From positions 62,001 through 126,000 of the forward strand of contig CANJBQ010000002.1 of the NCBI GenBank assembly GCA_947472645.1: a stretch of 64,000 nt of DNA. Direction: 5' to 3'. Of this stretch, positions 50,712 through 60,299 are shown piece by piece; positions within the stretch are counted from its first letter, which is position 1; the number at the start of each line of letters is the position of its first letter. The translations under genes were made by a program, and so were the position numbers. Source of the DNA: Burkholderiaceae bacterium. GTDB taxonomy: Bacteria; Pseudomonadota; Gammaproteobacteria; Burkholderiales; Burkholderiaceae. The notes beneath the pieces are model-generated. The model was not told the DNA's origin. It did not search any database and worked only from the letters and a program-made list of their open reading frames with translations.

Positions 50712-51434
50712 ATGGCAAACAATAATTCGGATCGTAGAGGTTTTCTCAAAGGCGCTTTAGTAGGAACATCGGTTGCTGTGACATCTTCAATGACTCAAAA
50801 CGCTTTAGCGGCAGACACTTCAACCACATCTAAAAATGAGTCAAGCACGGCACAAGTGCAGGGATATGTTTTTTTTAATTTGGCAGAACAAGAATGTATT
50901 GAAAAGATTGTTAATCATATGATTCCGGCTGATTCATTAAGCCCTCAAGGAACTGATATAGGTATTCATCACTACATTGATAGGGCATTAGCTGGATCAT
51001 GGGGTAAAGGTGATCGGCTTTATCAGTCGGGCCCCTGGAAAAAAGGGTTACCGACTCAGGGCTATCAATTACCACTAACACCGGCGGATTTATATCGAGT
51101 TTGTATTGAGCAATCGAATCTGTTTTGTGTCAAAAAATATGGTAATAAAGTATCTAAGCTCCCTAGTAATCAACTGGAAGAGTTTTTGCTTAATTTGAGG
51201 GGCGGAAAAGTAACTTTTGCGGATGGACCGCCAAGCAATATTTTCTTTTCGATGCTCTATCAAAATATCATGGAAGGTATGTTTTCTGACCCCATCTATG
51301 GGGGTAATCGAAACAAGGCGGGTTGGAAGTTGGTTGGATTTCCTGGAGCTGTTGCAACTCACGCACTAGATGTGGAAAACTATTTTGACAAAAAATACAC
51401 TGCCCCAATGTTTGGCATATCAGATTTAAGTTAA
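50712..51434 (+). CDS. Gluconate 2-dehydrogenase subunit 3 family protein (small subunit, Tat-exported)
   Basis: A 240-residue protein with a twin-arginine signal, SDRRGFLKGALVGTSVAVTS, and the subunit 3 domain (AEQECIEKIVNHMIPADSLS near residue 56, HYIDRALAGSWG near 87, PIYGGNRNKAGWKLVGFPG near 194). In characterised gluconate and 2-ketogluconate dehydrogenases this subunit carries the Tat signal and escorts the flavoprotein to the periplasm; the GMC protein encoded next has no signal peptide of its own, consistent with hitch-hiker export. An AGGAGG site precedes the ATG. Nine bases separate it from the GMC gene. Confidence 0.9.
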   Translation: MANNNSDRRGFLKGALVGTSVAVTSSMTQNALAADTSTTSKNESSTAQVQGYVFFNLAEQECIEKIVNHMIPADSLSPQGTDIGIHHYIDRALAGSWGKGDRLYQSGPWKKGLPTQGYQLPLTPADLYRVCIEQSNLFCVKKYGNKVSKLPSNQLEEFLLNLRGGKVTFADGPPSNIFFSMLYQNIMEGMFSDPIYGGNRNKAGWKLVGFPGAVATHALDVENYFDKKYTAPMFGISDLS

Positions 51435-51442
51435 TAGGATAA

Positions 51443-53218
51443 ATGATGCCCACTAAATTAAAAGAAGTTGATGTCGTCATCGTCGGCTTAGGTTGGACTG
51501 GAGGGATATTAGCCAAGGAACTTTCCGAAGCCGGACTATCTGTCATTGCTCTCGAACGCGGCGACTTTAAAACGACTGCAGATGACTACTCTTTACCAAA
51601 TATTCGAGATGAGCTGAGGTATGTTGTTCGTCAAGAGCTGATGCAAAACGCCTCAAAAGATACTCTTACTGCGAGAAACAACCCTAATCAAGAAGCTCTC
51701 CCTGTTCGTCGACTTGGCTCTTTTTTACCGGGTGAGGGGGTAGGGGGTTCTGCGATTCATTGGAGTGGTGGCACGTGGCGTTGGACCGATATGGAGTTCA
51801 AGATTCGAACGAATTATGAAGATCGCTATGGTAAGAAATTTATTCCCACGGATATGACGATTCAGGATTGGGGAATTACTTATGCTGAGTTAGAGCCTTA
51901 TTATGATAAGTTTGAAAAAATTGCTGGAGTATCTGGAAAAGCTGGAAATATTAATGGTGTGATTCAGTCCGGTGGGAATCCATTTGAAGGGCTCAGAAAA
52001 AATGAGTACCCGTTGCCACCATTAAAAAATATTCTATCAGCGAAGATTTTTGAGGATGTGTCTAGAAATCATGGTTATCATCCATTTCCTAGACCATCAG
52101 CTAACGCCTCTAAAGCTTATACGAATCCGGATGGTTCGCACTTTGGAGCTTGTCAATATTGTGGTTATTGCCAACGATTTGGATGTGAAGCAAATGCAAA
52201 AGGTGGTCCACAAATGACCGTGATACCTATTGCCATGAGCAAACCCAATTTTGAGTTGAAAACACATTGTTGGGTGACAAAAATTAATAAAGACTCCAAT
52301 GGGAAAAAAGTCACCGGGGTTACATATACTAATCTCAATACTGGTGAAGAGTTTGAGCAACCAGCAGCGCTAGTATTGATGTGTGCATTTGCATTTAATA
52401 ATGTGCATTTAATGCTGTTATCTAATATTGGTATTCCTTACGACCCGGTCTCGGGTAAAGGCATTATTGGAAAAAACTACGCCTATGACACCGGTGTTGG
52501 TGCAGAATTATTTTTTGAAGGACGAAATTTCAATCCCTTTATTAATGCTGGTGGGACCAATACAGTTATCGATGATTTCCATGGCAACTGGAACTTTGAT
52601 AGAACCCAAGCAGGTTTTGTGGGCGGATATATTGTATCTGCTGGCCATAATACCAATTTGCCGATTGGCTATCGACCAGTACCTAGTGGAACTCCTCAGT
52701 GGGGTAGTCAATGGAAAGCAGAAACTGCCAAGTGGTATCAAACCGCCATGAGTATTTCTACTCGATCTGGAGTCTTACCGCATCGAAATAATTATTATGA
52801 CCTGGACCGAACCTATAAAAATGCATTTGGCCAACCTTTAATGCGACTCACGTTTGATTACCAAGAAAATGAATTTAAGCTAGATACGCATGGTGCAAAC
52901 ACTATCAATGAAATGATCAAGACCTTAAACCCCACAAAATTCTCAAAAGCAAATGCGGTAAAGCGCTCTTGGAATATTGTGCCTTATCAAAGTACGCATA
53001 GTACTGGCGGAACCATTATGGGTAGTTCACCAGCAAATAGTGCGGTAAATAAATATCAACAGAGTTGGGATTGCCCTAATTTATTTATTCTTGGGGCTAG
53101 TGTTTTTGCGCATAACAGTGCATATCAACCCACCGGTCTTGTTGGAGCTTTAGCGTATTGGACTGCTGATGCCATTAAAAATAAGTATCTCAAAAATCCT
53201 GGAAAACTATTGGCTTAA
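51443..53218 (+). CDS. GMC family FAD-dependent oxidoreductase (large subunit)
   Basis: A 591-residue flavoprotein of the glucose-methanol-choline family, large subunit type of membrane-bound sugar/sugar-acid dehydrogenases. The FAD dinucleotide fold is VDVVIVGLGWTGGILAKELS at about residues 9-28, GEGVGGSAIHWSGGTW near 95, a four-cysteine segment CQYCGYCQRFGC near 236 that could hold a [3Fe-4S] cluster as in related fructose/gluconate dehydrogenases, and the C-terminal catalytic region THSTGGTIMGSSP and AHNSAYQPTGLVGALAYW. Forms a three-gene unit with the small subunit and cytochrome c. Substrate cannot be inferred; likely a sugar acid or polyol. Confidence 0.92.
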   Translation: MMPTKLKEVDVVIVGLGWTGGILAKELSEAGLSVIALERGDFKTTADDYSLPNIRDELRYVVRQELMQNASKDTLTARNNPNQEALPVRRLGSFLPGEGVGGSAIHWSGGTWRWTDMEFKIRTNYEDRYGKKFIPTDMTIQDWGITYAELEPYYDKFEKIAGVSGKAGNINGVIQSGGNPFEGLRKNEYPLPPLKNILSAKIFEDVSRNHGYHPFPRPSANASKAYTNPDGSHFGACQYCGYCQRFGCEANAKGGPQMTVIPIAMSKPNFELKTHCWVTKINKDSNGKKVTGVTYTNLNTGEEFEQPAALVLMCAFAFNNVHLMLLSNIGIPYDPVSGKGIIGKNYAYDTGVGAELFFEGRNFNPFINAGGTNTVIDDFHGNWNFDRTQAGFVGGYIVSAGHNTNLPIGYRPVPSGTPQWGSQWKAETAKWYQTAMSISTRSGVLPHRNNYYDLDRTYKNAFGQPLMRLTFDYQENEFKLDTHGANTINEMIKTLNPTKFSKANAVKRSWNIVPYQSTHSTGGTIMGSSPANSAVNKYQQSWDCPNLFILGASVFAHNSAYQPTGLVGALAYWTADAIKNKYLKNPGKLLA

Positions 53219-53299
53219 TGGGGTAATTTTTTTGAATTATTAAAAATGATGAATAATGAGCAATAGATTGTTTGTTGAAAAGTCAAGGATGGGAGAGGT

Positions 53300-54280
53300 A
53301 TGTGCTTTAAGAGATTTTTTGTAGTTTTGTGTTGGGGGATGTTTCCGCTGATGGGTTTTTCACAATCAGCTAGCGACTCTAATTATCCAAATAAGCCAAT
53401 TCGCATTATTATTCCTCAGAGTGCAGGTTCGGCGACAGATACCTTAATTCGATTGATGGCTCCAAAACTAACAGAACAATTGGGGGTCCCTCTCATTTTA
53501 GAAAATCGTTTAGGTGCTGGTGGAATTATTGGTGCGGAAGCGGTTACTAAATCTGCACCAGATGGTTATACCCTTTTGGTAGGTGCCACGTCTTGGATCA
53601 CCATTGCACCTCATGTGTATCCCAAATTAAACTATGACCCATTGAAAGATTTAGCGCCCATTTCTATTTTTGCTATTGGACAAAATGTATTGGCTGTAGC
53701 TGCTAATTCCCCATATTTAACGGTAAAAGATTTAGTGAGTAATATGAAAGAACACCCTAACTCACTCAACATGGCCTCTGCTGGGATTGGATCAACGAGT
53801 CATATGGCTGGTGTCATGTTGACTTCGATCACTAGCTCAACGGCGGTTCACGTCCCTTATAAAGGCGCTGGTCCATCGGTTATGTCCGTCTTATCTGGAG
53901 AGTCTCAATGGGTTTTTACGCCAATGCAGGGACCTATTGCTTTGATTCGTTCTGGTAAATTACGCGCATTAGCCGTTGGTGGAAATGTGCGTTCAGCCAT
54001 TTTGCCAGAAGTACCCACCATCAAAGAGTCAGGGTTCACTGCGTATGACTTACGGAATTGGTATGGCTTATTAGCGCCTGCAGGGACTCCTAAATCGATT
54101 ATTGATAAACTGAATACAGCGATAGTAAAAATTTCGAAATTACCAGAAATTAAAGAGCAATTTTATGGGCAAGGTTCAGAGCCAATATCTAATAGCCCTG
54201 CTGACTTTAGTCATTTTATTGTTGACGAGACACAGCGGATGGCTGGTATTGTAAAAACAGCAGGTATTAAAGTTGAGTAA
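53300..54280 (+). CDS. Bug family (TctC) substrate-binding protein
   Basis: A 326-residue Bug protein: signal peptide (LCWGMFPLMGFSQ region), YPNKPIRIIIPQSAGSATDT (the usual PPGG is replaced by SAGS), GAEAVTKSAPDGYTLLVGA and HVPYKGAGPSVMSVLSGE. A GGAGAGG site precedes ATG 53300. It is followed on the same strand by an MDR oxidoreductase and an amidohydrolase within 20 bases each, so the three probably form a small uptake-and-catabolism operon. Ligand unknown. Confidence 0.93.
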   Translation: MCFKRFFVVLCWGMFPLMGFSQSASDSNYPNKPIRIIIPQSAGSATDTLIRLMAPKLTEQLGVPLILENRLGAGGIIGAEAVTKSAPDGYTLLVGATSWITIAPHVYPKLNYDPLKDLAPISIFAIGQNVLAVAANSPYLTVKDLVSNMKEHPNSLNMASAGIGSTSHMAGVMLTSITSSTAVHVPYKGAGPSVMSVLSGESQWVFTPMQGPIALIRSGKLRALAVGGNVRSAILPEVPTIKESGFTAYDLRNWYGLLAPAGTPKSIIDKLNTAIVKISKLPEIKEQFYGQGSEPISNSPADFSHFIVDETQRMAGIVKTAGIKVE

Positions 54281-54297
54281 TCTAATGTGGAGTCATT

Positions 54298-55275
54298 ATG
54301 CAAGCACTACGTTTTAATCAAACAGGAGATTTAAATTATCTAGAATTAATCGATTTCCCGATTCCTCAGATACAAGAGAATGAAGTTCTGATTGAAGTTC
54401 GAGGCGCGAGGCTCAATCGGAATGATTTATCAAACGTGATGGGGCGCCTCCCATATACAACAATACCAAGAACCCCAGGGCGTGATTATGCAGGCGTTGT
54501 AAAAGATGGCCCTTCAGAGCTCATTGGTCAAGAAGTGTGGGGAACTGGGAAAGAGAATGGATTTATTCAAGATGGTAGTCACGCTGCTTATATGAAAATT
54601 CATCGAGACGCTATTTCTATTAAACCCAAGTCACTATCGTTTACACAGGCAGCAAATTGCGGTACTCCCTACATAACAGCTTGGCATGCGATAGAAGGAT
54701 GTCAGGTGTACGAAGCTACGAAAATTGTTGTGATTGGTGCGAGTGGTGCAGTCGGTAATGCCGCCATCGAATTAGCCTTAAGAAGAAAAGCAAAAGTATT
54801 GGCGTTGGTCAGAAATGAATCGCAATTAAAAGAACTCAGCTTACGTGGGGTACAAGCGGAACTATGTAATGTTGAATCTAATTCAGATAGTCTCAAAAAA
54901 ATAATCCATCATTATTTTGCGGGTGGCCCGGATGTTATCTTTGATACCACGGGACATTGGCTACCTGCTGCGATTGATGTGATTGGTTCATATGGCAAGG
55001 TAGCAGTCATTGTTGCACCTGGGGATGGGCAAGTCACCATCTCTGTCCGGAATCTGTATCGTAATGGAGCCTCTATCGTTGGCGTGAATTCATTACTCTA
55101 CTCAGCTCATGAATGTGCTGTGATATTAAATCAGTTAGCTCTTGATTTTGATGCTGGTTTGATGCGCCCGCCTCAACATATTGTGGAACATGCTTTAGCT
55201 GACGCTAAAAAAATATACCAGGCATTACAGGGGGGGCTACCTGGCATGCATGTTTTCATCCCTCAGCATATATAG
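54298..55275 (+). CDS. Zinc-independent MDR alcohol dehydrogenase/quinone oxidoreductase family protein
   Basis: A 325-residue medium-chain dehydrogenase/reductase. The GroES-like half contains VRGARLNRNDLSNVMGR near residue 34 and PGRDYAGVV near 62; the Rossmann half has IVVIGASGAVGNAAIELAL near residue 143. The zinc-ligand cysteines of true alcohol dehydrogenases are absent, placing it with NADPH:quinone oxidoreductase-like enzymes. Substrate unknown. It lies 17 bases after the Bug gene and two bases before the amidohydrolase. Confidence 0.88.
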   Translation: MQALRFNQTGDLNYLELIDFPIPQIQENEVLIEVRGARLNRNDLSNVMGRLPYTTIPRTPGRDYAGVVKDGPSELIGQEVWGTGKENGFIQDGSHAAYMKIHRDAISIKPKSLSFTQAANCGTPYITAWHAIEGCQVYEATKIVVIGASGAVGNAAIELALRRKAKVLALVRNESQLKELSLRGVQAELCNVESNSDSLKKIIHHYFAGGPDVIFDTTGHWLPAAIDVIGSYGKVAVIVAPGDGQVTISVRNLYRNGASIVGVNSLLYSAHECAVILNQLALDFDAGLMRPPQHIVEHALADAKKIYQALQGGLPGMHVFIPQHI

Positions 55276-55277
55276 CC

Positions 55278-56084
55278 ATGATTAAAATTGTTGATGCACA
55301 TATTCATATTTGGCAAAGTGGGACCCCTAGAAAAGCCCACCGTCAAACCCCTTATTCTGCTGAAGAGGTATTGTACGACATGGACGCTGCGGGTGTTCAA
55401 GCGGCCATTATTCAACCGCCTGGATGGGATCTAAAGTCGAATCAAATCGCCATAGATGCTGCTAAAAAATACCCAATGCGATTTGGAATTTTAGGCAACT
55501 TTCCCTTAGATGATCCTCATCGTATCGAGATACTTCAGCGTTGGAAGCAGTCTACGAACATGTTGGGCCTGCGTTATATTTTGAATGATCCAATCCATCA
55601 CACCTGGATGCAAGGCAATACATTAGATTGGTTGTGGTCAACAGCCCAGGATTATTCCATTCCTATTGCGATTGCCGCAAGTAGCCATTTAGAAGTTTTC
55701 GCTACGATTGCAAAACGTTTCCCATCGTTGAAACTGATTATCGATCATTTAGGAGTGCCCTTAGATGCAACTGGCGATCAAGCATTTTTACAAATACCTA
55801 CACTAATTGAATTGGCTCAATTTTCAAATATAGCCATCAAAGCAACAGCAGTACCTGCTTATGCAAGGGATGAATATCCTTATCAAAGTATTGAGCCAGC
55901 CATCCACTCGATTTATAAAGCGTTCGGGCCCCATCGATTTTTTTGGGGAAGTGACATTACCAAACTGCAATGTACATGGTCACAATGCATTGAGTTATTT
56001 ACTAAAGAGTATGCTTGGATTGGCGAAGAAGAAAAAGAACTCGTCATGGGTCAAGCTCTTTTAACTTGGTTAGATTGGCATTAA
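55278..56084 (+). CDS. Amidohydrolase family protein (COG3618-type TIM-barrel hydrolase)
   Basis: A 268-residue metal-dependent hydrolase of the amidohydrolase-2 group, which includes lactonases such as 2-pyrone-4,6-dicarboxylate lactonase and L-fuconolactonase. The H-x-H metal motif is in VDAHIHIWQSG at residues 4-14, the central histidine in LIIDHLGVPLDAT near residue 157, and the final aspartate in FFWGSDITKLQC near 217. With the MDR enzyme and the Bug protein it forms a compact same-strand unit. Exact substrate (lactone or acid) not predictable. Confidence 0.88.
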   Translation: MIKIVDAHIHIWQSGTPRKAHRQTPYSAEEVLYDMDAAGVQAAIIQPPGWDLKSNQIAIDAAKKYPMRFGILGNFPLDDPHRIEILQRWKQSTNMLGLRYILNDPIHHTWMQGNTLDWLWSTAQDYSIPIAIAASSHLEVFATIAKRFPSLKLIIDHLGVPLDATGDQAFLQIPTLIELAQFSNIAIKATAVPAYARDEYPYQSIEPAIHSIYKAFGPHRFFWGSDITKLQCTWSQCIELFTKEYAWIGEEEKELVMGQALLTWLDWH

Positions 56085-56193
56085 GAAAGAATCATTCAAA
56101 TAGTATTGACTTTGAGTTACTTGCAGAACAAAACGTATAAGGTGCTATAGCTCATCTCTTTGGCAAGGACTTAAAGAGCTAGATAAAGCCTAA

Positions 56194-57162
56194 TTATTCA
56201 GGCTTAAGTCCAGCGGCCTCAATGACTTTTCGCCAATGATTTTTATCTTTAATGAGAAAAGATCTGAACTCATTGGGGCGACTACCAACGATGACAGCGC
56301 CAAGATCATTGAGTCTTTTTCTTATTTCAGGCTTCGCTAGAGCAATTTGCATCGCATTATCAAGTTTTTGAACCGAACTTGCCGAGGTACCGGCGGGGGC
56401 GAGCATCCCTACCCACGGCGCAGTTAAATCAAATCCTTTATAGCCAAGTTCTTCCATCGTTGGCGTATTTGGAAAGTCGGGGTGGCGTTTTACTGTTCCG
56501 ACAGCTAGTGGCGATAATCTTTTTTGTGCGACCAGGTCGGCAATACCAATAATGGGATAAAAAATAAAATTCACATTGCCTGCCATAACTTCTGTCAGCG
56601 CTGGGGCATTTCCTTTAAAGGGAACATGAATCAGATCAATCTTTGCTTCGGTAGCGAGTAATGAACCCGCTAAATGTGAGGATCCTGCATTCCCGGAGGA
56701 GCTGTAGCTAATGGTGCCTGGTTTTTCAGAGGCCACTTTGATGAACTCTGGCAATGTTTTAATGGGCGAGTTATAGCCAGTTACTAAAATCATCGGAAGA
56801 TCAGCTACCATGCTGATGGGCTCAAAGCTGGCAACTGGATCATAGCCAGGTTTTTTAAACATGATCGCATTGACATTGTGAGATAACGAAGCAAACAGCA
56901 AGGTATAGCCGTCGGGAGCTGCCTGTGCGACATACTCAGTAGCAATTTTGGCGTTAGCCCCAGCTTTGTTTTCGACAATCACCGATTGCCCAAGGGTAGC
57001 CGTCATATCCTGAGCTAATACCCGTGCAATCACGTCTGTTGGGCCTCCTGCGGCAAATCCAATAATAACCTTGATTGGTTTTTCAGGGTAATTTTGCGCC
57101 AAGGCCAAAGAAGCAGATAGTAATCCAAAAACACACATCAAGTTCTTATATACGTGGCTCAT
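56194..57162 (-). CDS. Bug family (TctC) substrate-binding protein
   Basis: A 322-residue Bug protein with signal peptide (LLSASLALAQ), YPEKPIKVIIGFAAGGPTDV, AAPDGYTLLFASLSHNVNA and HVPFKGNAPALTEVMAGNV. It lies 23 bases downstream of a TauD-type dioxygenase on the same strand, so the two are probably co-transcribed, linking capture of a compound to its oxidative cleavage. Ligand unknown. Confidence 0.93.
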   Translation of the reverse strand: MSHVYKNLMCVFGLLSASLALAQNYPEKPIKVIIGFAAGGPTDVIARVLAQDMTATLGQSVIVENKAGANAKIATEYVAQAAPDGYTLLFASLSHNVNAIMFKKPGYDPVASFEPISMVADLPMILVTGYNSPIKTLPEFIKVASEKPGTISYSSSGNAGSSHLAGSLLATEAKIDLIHVPFKGNAPALTEVMAGNVNFIFYPIIGIADLVAQKRLSPLAVGTVKRHPDFPNTPTMEELGYKGFDLTAPWVGMLAPAGTSASSVQKLDNAMQIALAKPEIRKRLNDLGAVIVGSRPNEFRSFLIKDKNHWRKVIEAAGLKPE

Positions 57163-57185
57163 AAAATGGGAATCTCTTGGTTAAA

Positions 57186-58055
57186 TTAAAAAAATAAATT
57201 AGCGGCAACTTGGCAGCGTTTGATATATCGATGTTCATGAGGTAGGTAGTCTGCAACAGCGTTATGAATCGTACCCATGTTATCCCACATCAAAACTGTT
57301 TTTTCTTCCCACTCAAAGGCATAACGATATTTTTTTTGTAATTGATGCTCAAAGAGAAAATTCAGCAGTTGAGTACTTTCATCGTCATTGAGTTCATTAA
57401 TGCGGATGGAGTACCCAGGATTTGCATAAAGCACTTTTTTCTTTGAAATCGGGTGTATCAAAATGGCAGGGTGGGCAACTGGAGGCTTGGAACGCAGTTG
57501 CTCTGGAGTTAGTGGTGGACGAGAGCTACCTTTTTCTTGACGCATCTTTTCCCAGAACTTATTGAAATCGTGTGTAATTGTTTTGTTTTCCAGGAGTGTC
57601 TGAATATCTTTAGGTAATCCTTCGTAAGCCGCTTGCATATTGGAAAACTCTGTATTGCCTAATGATTGGCCATTTCGGTAAGGTATTTTGATACCATAAA
57701 GAATATTAGCGAAGGCAATCATTTTGTTGTATGACATATCTGTATGCCAGTCTTGACCAGCGTCAGATAGGCCAAGAGGCTTACCGTCTTCGACCATATT
57801 CGATAAGGTCATTACTTCTGGCAAGTCAGGATCTTGAGCAATCTTTGCGACATTGATTTCTAGGTCACCAAAATTGGCGCTAAAGTCTCGTACTTGTCTT
57901 GGGTGGAGTTCTTGTTTTGTAAAGGCTAAAACGCCGTATTCTCCCAACCAATGAATAATTTGATCACGGTCCACTGGGGTAATCGGCTGCGATAAGTCTG
58001 CGCCAACGACCTTAGCGCCGAGTACTTTATTTTCTGGAATAACATGCATATTCAT
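57186..58055 (-). CDS. TauD/TfdA family Fe(II)/2-oxoglutarate-dependent dioxygenase
   Basis: A 289-residue non-heme iron dioxygenase. The facial triad is visible as WHTDMSY (His-x-Asp, about residues 118-120) and the distal histidine in DNMGTIHNAVADYLPHEHR near residue 264, where the following Arg of YIKRCQV binds 2-oxoglutarate. Family enzymes hydroxylate sulfonates, aryloxyacids or other carboxylates to trigger C-S or C-O cleavage; the substrate here is unknown. It is divergent from the alpha-hydroxyacid oxidase gene across a 123-base spacer that contains two direct copies of GTGAAACG (58132 and 58148). Confidence 0.9.
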   Translation of the reverse strand: MNMHVIPENKVLGAKVVGADLSQPITPVDRDQIIHWLGEYGVLAFTKQELHPRQVRDFSANFGDLEINVAKIAQDPDLPEVMTLSNMVEDGKPLGLSDAGQDWHTDMSYNKMIAFANILYGIKIPYRNGQSLGNTEFSNMQAAYEGLPKDIQTLLENKTITHDFNKFWEKMRQEKGSSRPPLTPEQLRSKPPVAHPAILIHPISKKKVLYANPGYSIRINELNDDESTQLLNFLFEHQLQKKYRYAFEWEEKTVLMWDNMGTIHNAVADYLPHEHRYIKRCQVAANLFF

Positions 58056-58178
58056 TAACTAATGGTTGTACTGAGCCTATTTATAAAAGATATTCGTATA
58101 AATAACAAGTTAGGATTACCCCATGGCCTTTGTGAAACGGTTTAAGGGTGAAACGCTGTAATGCATTAATATCATTAT

Positions 58179-59342
58179 ATGAGCACCTCAATACAACGAT
58201 TTTATTCAATTGCTGATTTACGTTCGCATGCCAAAAAGAGGCTACCAAAGGCTATTTTTGATTTTTTTGATGGCGGCGCGGAAGATGAATTAACTCTTCG
58301 CAGAAATGTGCAGGCATTTCAAGAAAAGAGGCTCATCCCTAAAGTCCTGAATGATGTTTCTTCGATTAATCACTCTGCCCCAATGCTTGGTGGTCTTAGC
58401 TCTCTGCCATGCGCGATAGCCCCCACTGGTGCAGTCGCTTTTGGGTGGCCTAAAGGGGATATTGCCATTGCCAAAGCTGCCGCCGCATTTAATATTCCGT
58501 ATTGCTTATCAACAACTGCCACAGCTTCGATAGAGCAGATCGCGAGAGAAGCTCCTGGAAGGCATTGGTTTCAGGCATACATACTTAAAAATCGAGTGTT
58601 TTTTGATCAATTACTCCAGCGTGCTCATGATGCGGATTATGAAGCTTTGATGATCACGGTGGATTTGCCCGTCGGAGGAAAGCGAGAAAGAGACTCTCGG
58701 AACGATTTTAAAATTCCTTTTCATCTGACCTTGCGTAATTTCATAGATTTTTCTTCGAGACCTTTTTGGGCCTTGCCGATGCTTTTCAAAGGGATACCTG
58801 AGTTGGCAAATTTGATTGGCTTAGAGACGGCAAATCCAGAAAAGCAAAATTTAGGTTCATCTGTTGGCAAAAATTATGATCCATCATTTAATTGGGAGAG
58901 ACTGGCTCGTATTCGAGATCAATGGCCCAGGAAATTAATCATTAAAGGTGTCCTTAATCCTGAGGATGCTCAGCGTTTAGTTCCATTGGGTTGTGACGCT
59001 ATCGTTGTGTCTAACCATGGCGGTCGTCAACTTGATGGTTCCATTGCAACTTTAGATGCTTTACCAGATGTTGTTAGGGCAGTGAACCAGGCAGTTCCGG
59101 TGTATATCGATGGTGGGATTCGTCGGGGCTCCGATATCGTGAAGGCACTTGCTAGTGGGGCTAACGGAGTTCTTATTGGCCGGGCAACTTTATATGGTGC
59201 TATTGCGGCGGGTGAGGAAGGGGCACACCACGCCCTAGCGATATTGCAAGATGAATTAAAGAGGACGATGCAACTGTGCGGAGTATCTAAACTGGAAGAA
59301 ATTGATCAGACACTGTTAGCAAGACCTCATTCATCACCTTAG
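58179..59342 (+). CDS. FMN-dependent alpha-hydroxy acid oxidase/dehydrogenase (LldD family)
   Basis: A 387-residue member of the L-lactate dehydrogenase/glycolate oxidase/mandelate dehydrogenase family, which oxidises 2-hydroxy acids with FMN. Visible are IFDFFDGGAEDELTLRRN near residue 25, APTGAVAFGWPKGDIA near 81, ITVDLPVGGKRERDSRN near 168, the catalytic histidine-arginine pair in VVSNHGGRQLDG near 279 and the FMN phosphate loop IDGGIRRGSDIVKALASG near 311. Probably membrane-associated with electrons passed to quinone, as in the dehydrogenase members. Substrate could be lactate, mandelate or a related hydroxy acid. Converges with an FAH gene, four bases apart. Confidence 0.92.
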   Translation: MSTSIQRFYSIADLRSHAKKRLPKAIFDFFDGGAEDELTLRRNVQAFQEKRLIPKVLNDVSSINHSAPMLGGLSSLPCAIAPTGAVAFGWPKGDIAIAKAAAAFNIPYCLSTTATASIEQIAREAPGRHWFQAYILKNRVFFDQLLQRAHDADYEALMITVDLPVGGKRERDSRNDFKIPFHLTLRNFIDFSSRPFWALPMLFKGIPELANLIGLETANPEKQNLGSSVGKNYDPSFNWERLARIRDQWPRKLIIKGVLNPEDAQRLVPLGCDAIVVSNHGGRQLDGSIATLDALPDVVRAVNQAVPVYIDGGIRRGSDIVKALASGANGVLIGRATLYGAIAAGEEGAHHALAILQDELKRTMQLCGVSKLEEIDQTLLARPHSSP

Positions 59343-59346
59343 AAAT

Positions 59347-60189
59347 TTAGATTTCGGCTACCACAGCATTTTTCAGTATTCCAAGATGAGAAATTTCTAC
59401 TTCTAATTGATCTCCAGCCTTCATCCATAATGGTGGATTTCTGGCAAAACCAACACCTTCTGGCGTTCCTGTAGCAATAATGTCACCAGGTAAAAGAGGT
59501 GTATAGCTCGATATATATTCGATTAAATAAGGGATATCAAAAATCAGGTCATCAGTTTTAGTGTGTTGGACTTCTATACCATTTAAACGAGTTTGAAGAT
59601 GCAAATCGCTTGGGTTACCAACCTCATCGGCACTCACGAAGTAGGGGCCAAAACTACCCGTCCCAAAAAAATTCTTTCCAGCGGTGAGCGAATGCGCAAA
59701 CTGAAAGTCACGAATACTACCATCCATAAAAATCGAATATCCAGCAATATGACTCAGCGCATCTTGACGTGAAATATGTCTACCTTCTTTTCCAATCACA
59801 ACGGCAAGTTCACCTTCAAAATCAAATTGATTCGAGACCTTTGGCAAAATAATATTTTGCTGATGAGCAACAACAGAAGAAACTAGACGGATAAACATAC
59901 TCGGAAAATCTGGCATTTTCATATTCGCCTCAGCAAGATGGCCGCGGTAGTTTCTGCCGATGCAAATAAATCTACCCGCATCAAGGAGAGGTTTTTGAAA
60001 TTGAATATCGGATAAAGCATAGTCAGTATCAAATCGAAGGGCTTGGTCTTGGAGGTTTTTTAGAGAGCGGTTGGTGAGAGTGCTTATTAACGAAGTCCCA
60101 GGCAACCTTACGCCTAGATCGATGACTCGATCCTGATCGACGACGCCGAAAGATAATTGATTATTAATGCTAAAGGAGATGAATTTCAT
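59347..60189 (-). CDS. Fumarylacetoacetate hydrolase (FAH) family protein
   Basis: A 280-residue FAH-superfamily enzyme. The binding motif is FICIGRNYRGHLAEANM near residue 75, followed by metal ligands in DFEGELAVVIGKEGRH near 122 and SIFMDGSIRDFQ near 153, and the closing GDIIATGTPEGVGFA near 240. Its architecture is closer to the acylpyruvate hydrolase/ureidoglycolate lyase group than the larger FAH protein at 46712. It is divergent from the amidohydrolase at 60300 over a 110-base spacer with an eight-G tract. Substrate unknown. Confidence 0.9.
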   Translation of the reverse strand: MKFISFSINNQLSFGVVDQDRVIDLGVRLPGTSLISTLTNRSLKNLQDQALRFDTDYALSDIQFQKPLLDAGRFICIGRNYRGHLAEANMKMPDFPSMFIRLVSSVVAHQQNIILPKVSNQFDFEGELAVVIGKEGRHISRQDALSHIAGYSIFMDGSIRDFQFAHSLTAGKNFFGTGSFGPYFVSADEVGNPSDLHLQTRLNGIEVQHTKTDDLIFDIPYLIEYISSYTPLLPGDIIATGTPEGVGFARNPPLWMKAGDQLEVEISHLGILKNAVVAEI

Positions 60190-60299
60190 TGCATTACTTT
60201 CTTGAAAGGGGTTAGTCGCTCAATGGTTCTGGGGGGGGAGTTAAGTCTATCTAAAATCATTTATGCAATAATAATCTCATATAAAAATGAGGAGACAAA

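Noticed and set aside
56156..56205. Two short inverted repeats (CTCTTT/AAAGAG and AAGCCT/AGGCTT) between convergent genes
   Set aside because: Stems of six bases with long loops and no T-run; too weak to call a terminator.
58132..58155. Direct repeat GTGAAACG x2 in the TauD/LldD divergent spacer as an operator
   Set aside because: Only eight bases each, 16 bases apart; could be chance, so mentioned only in the TauD entry.
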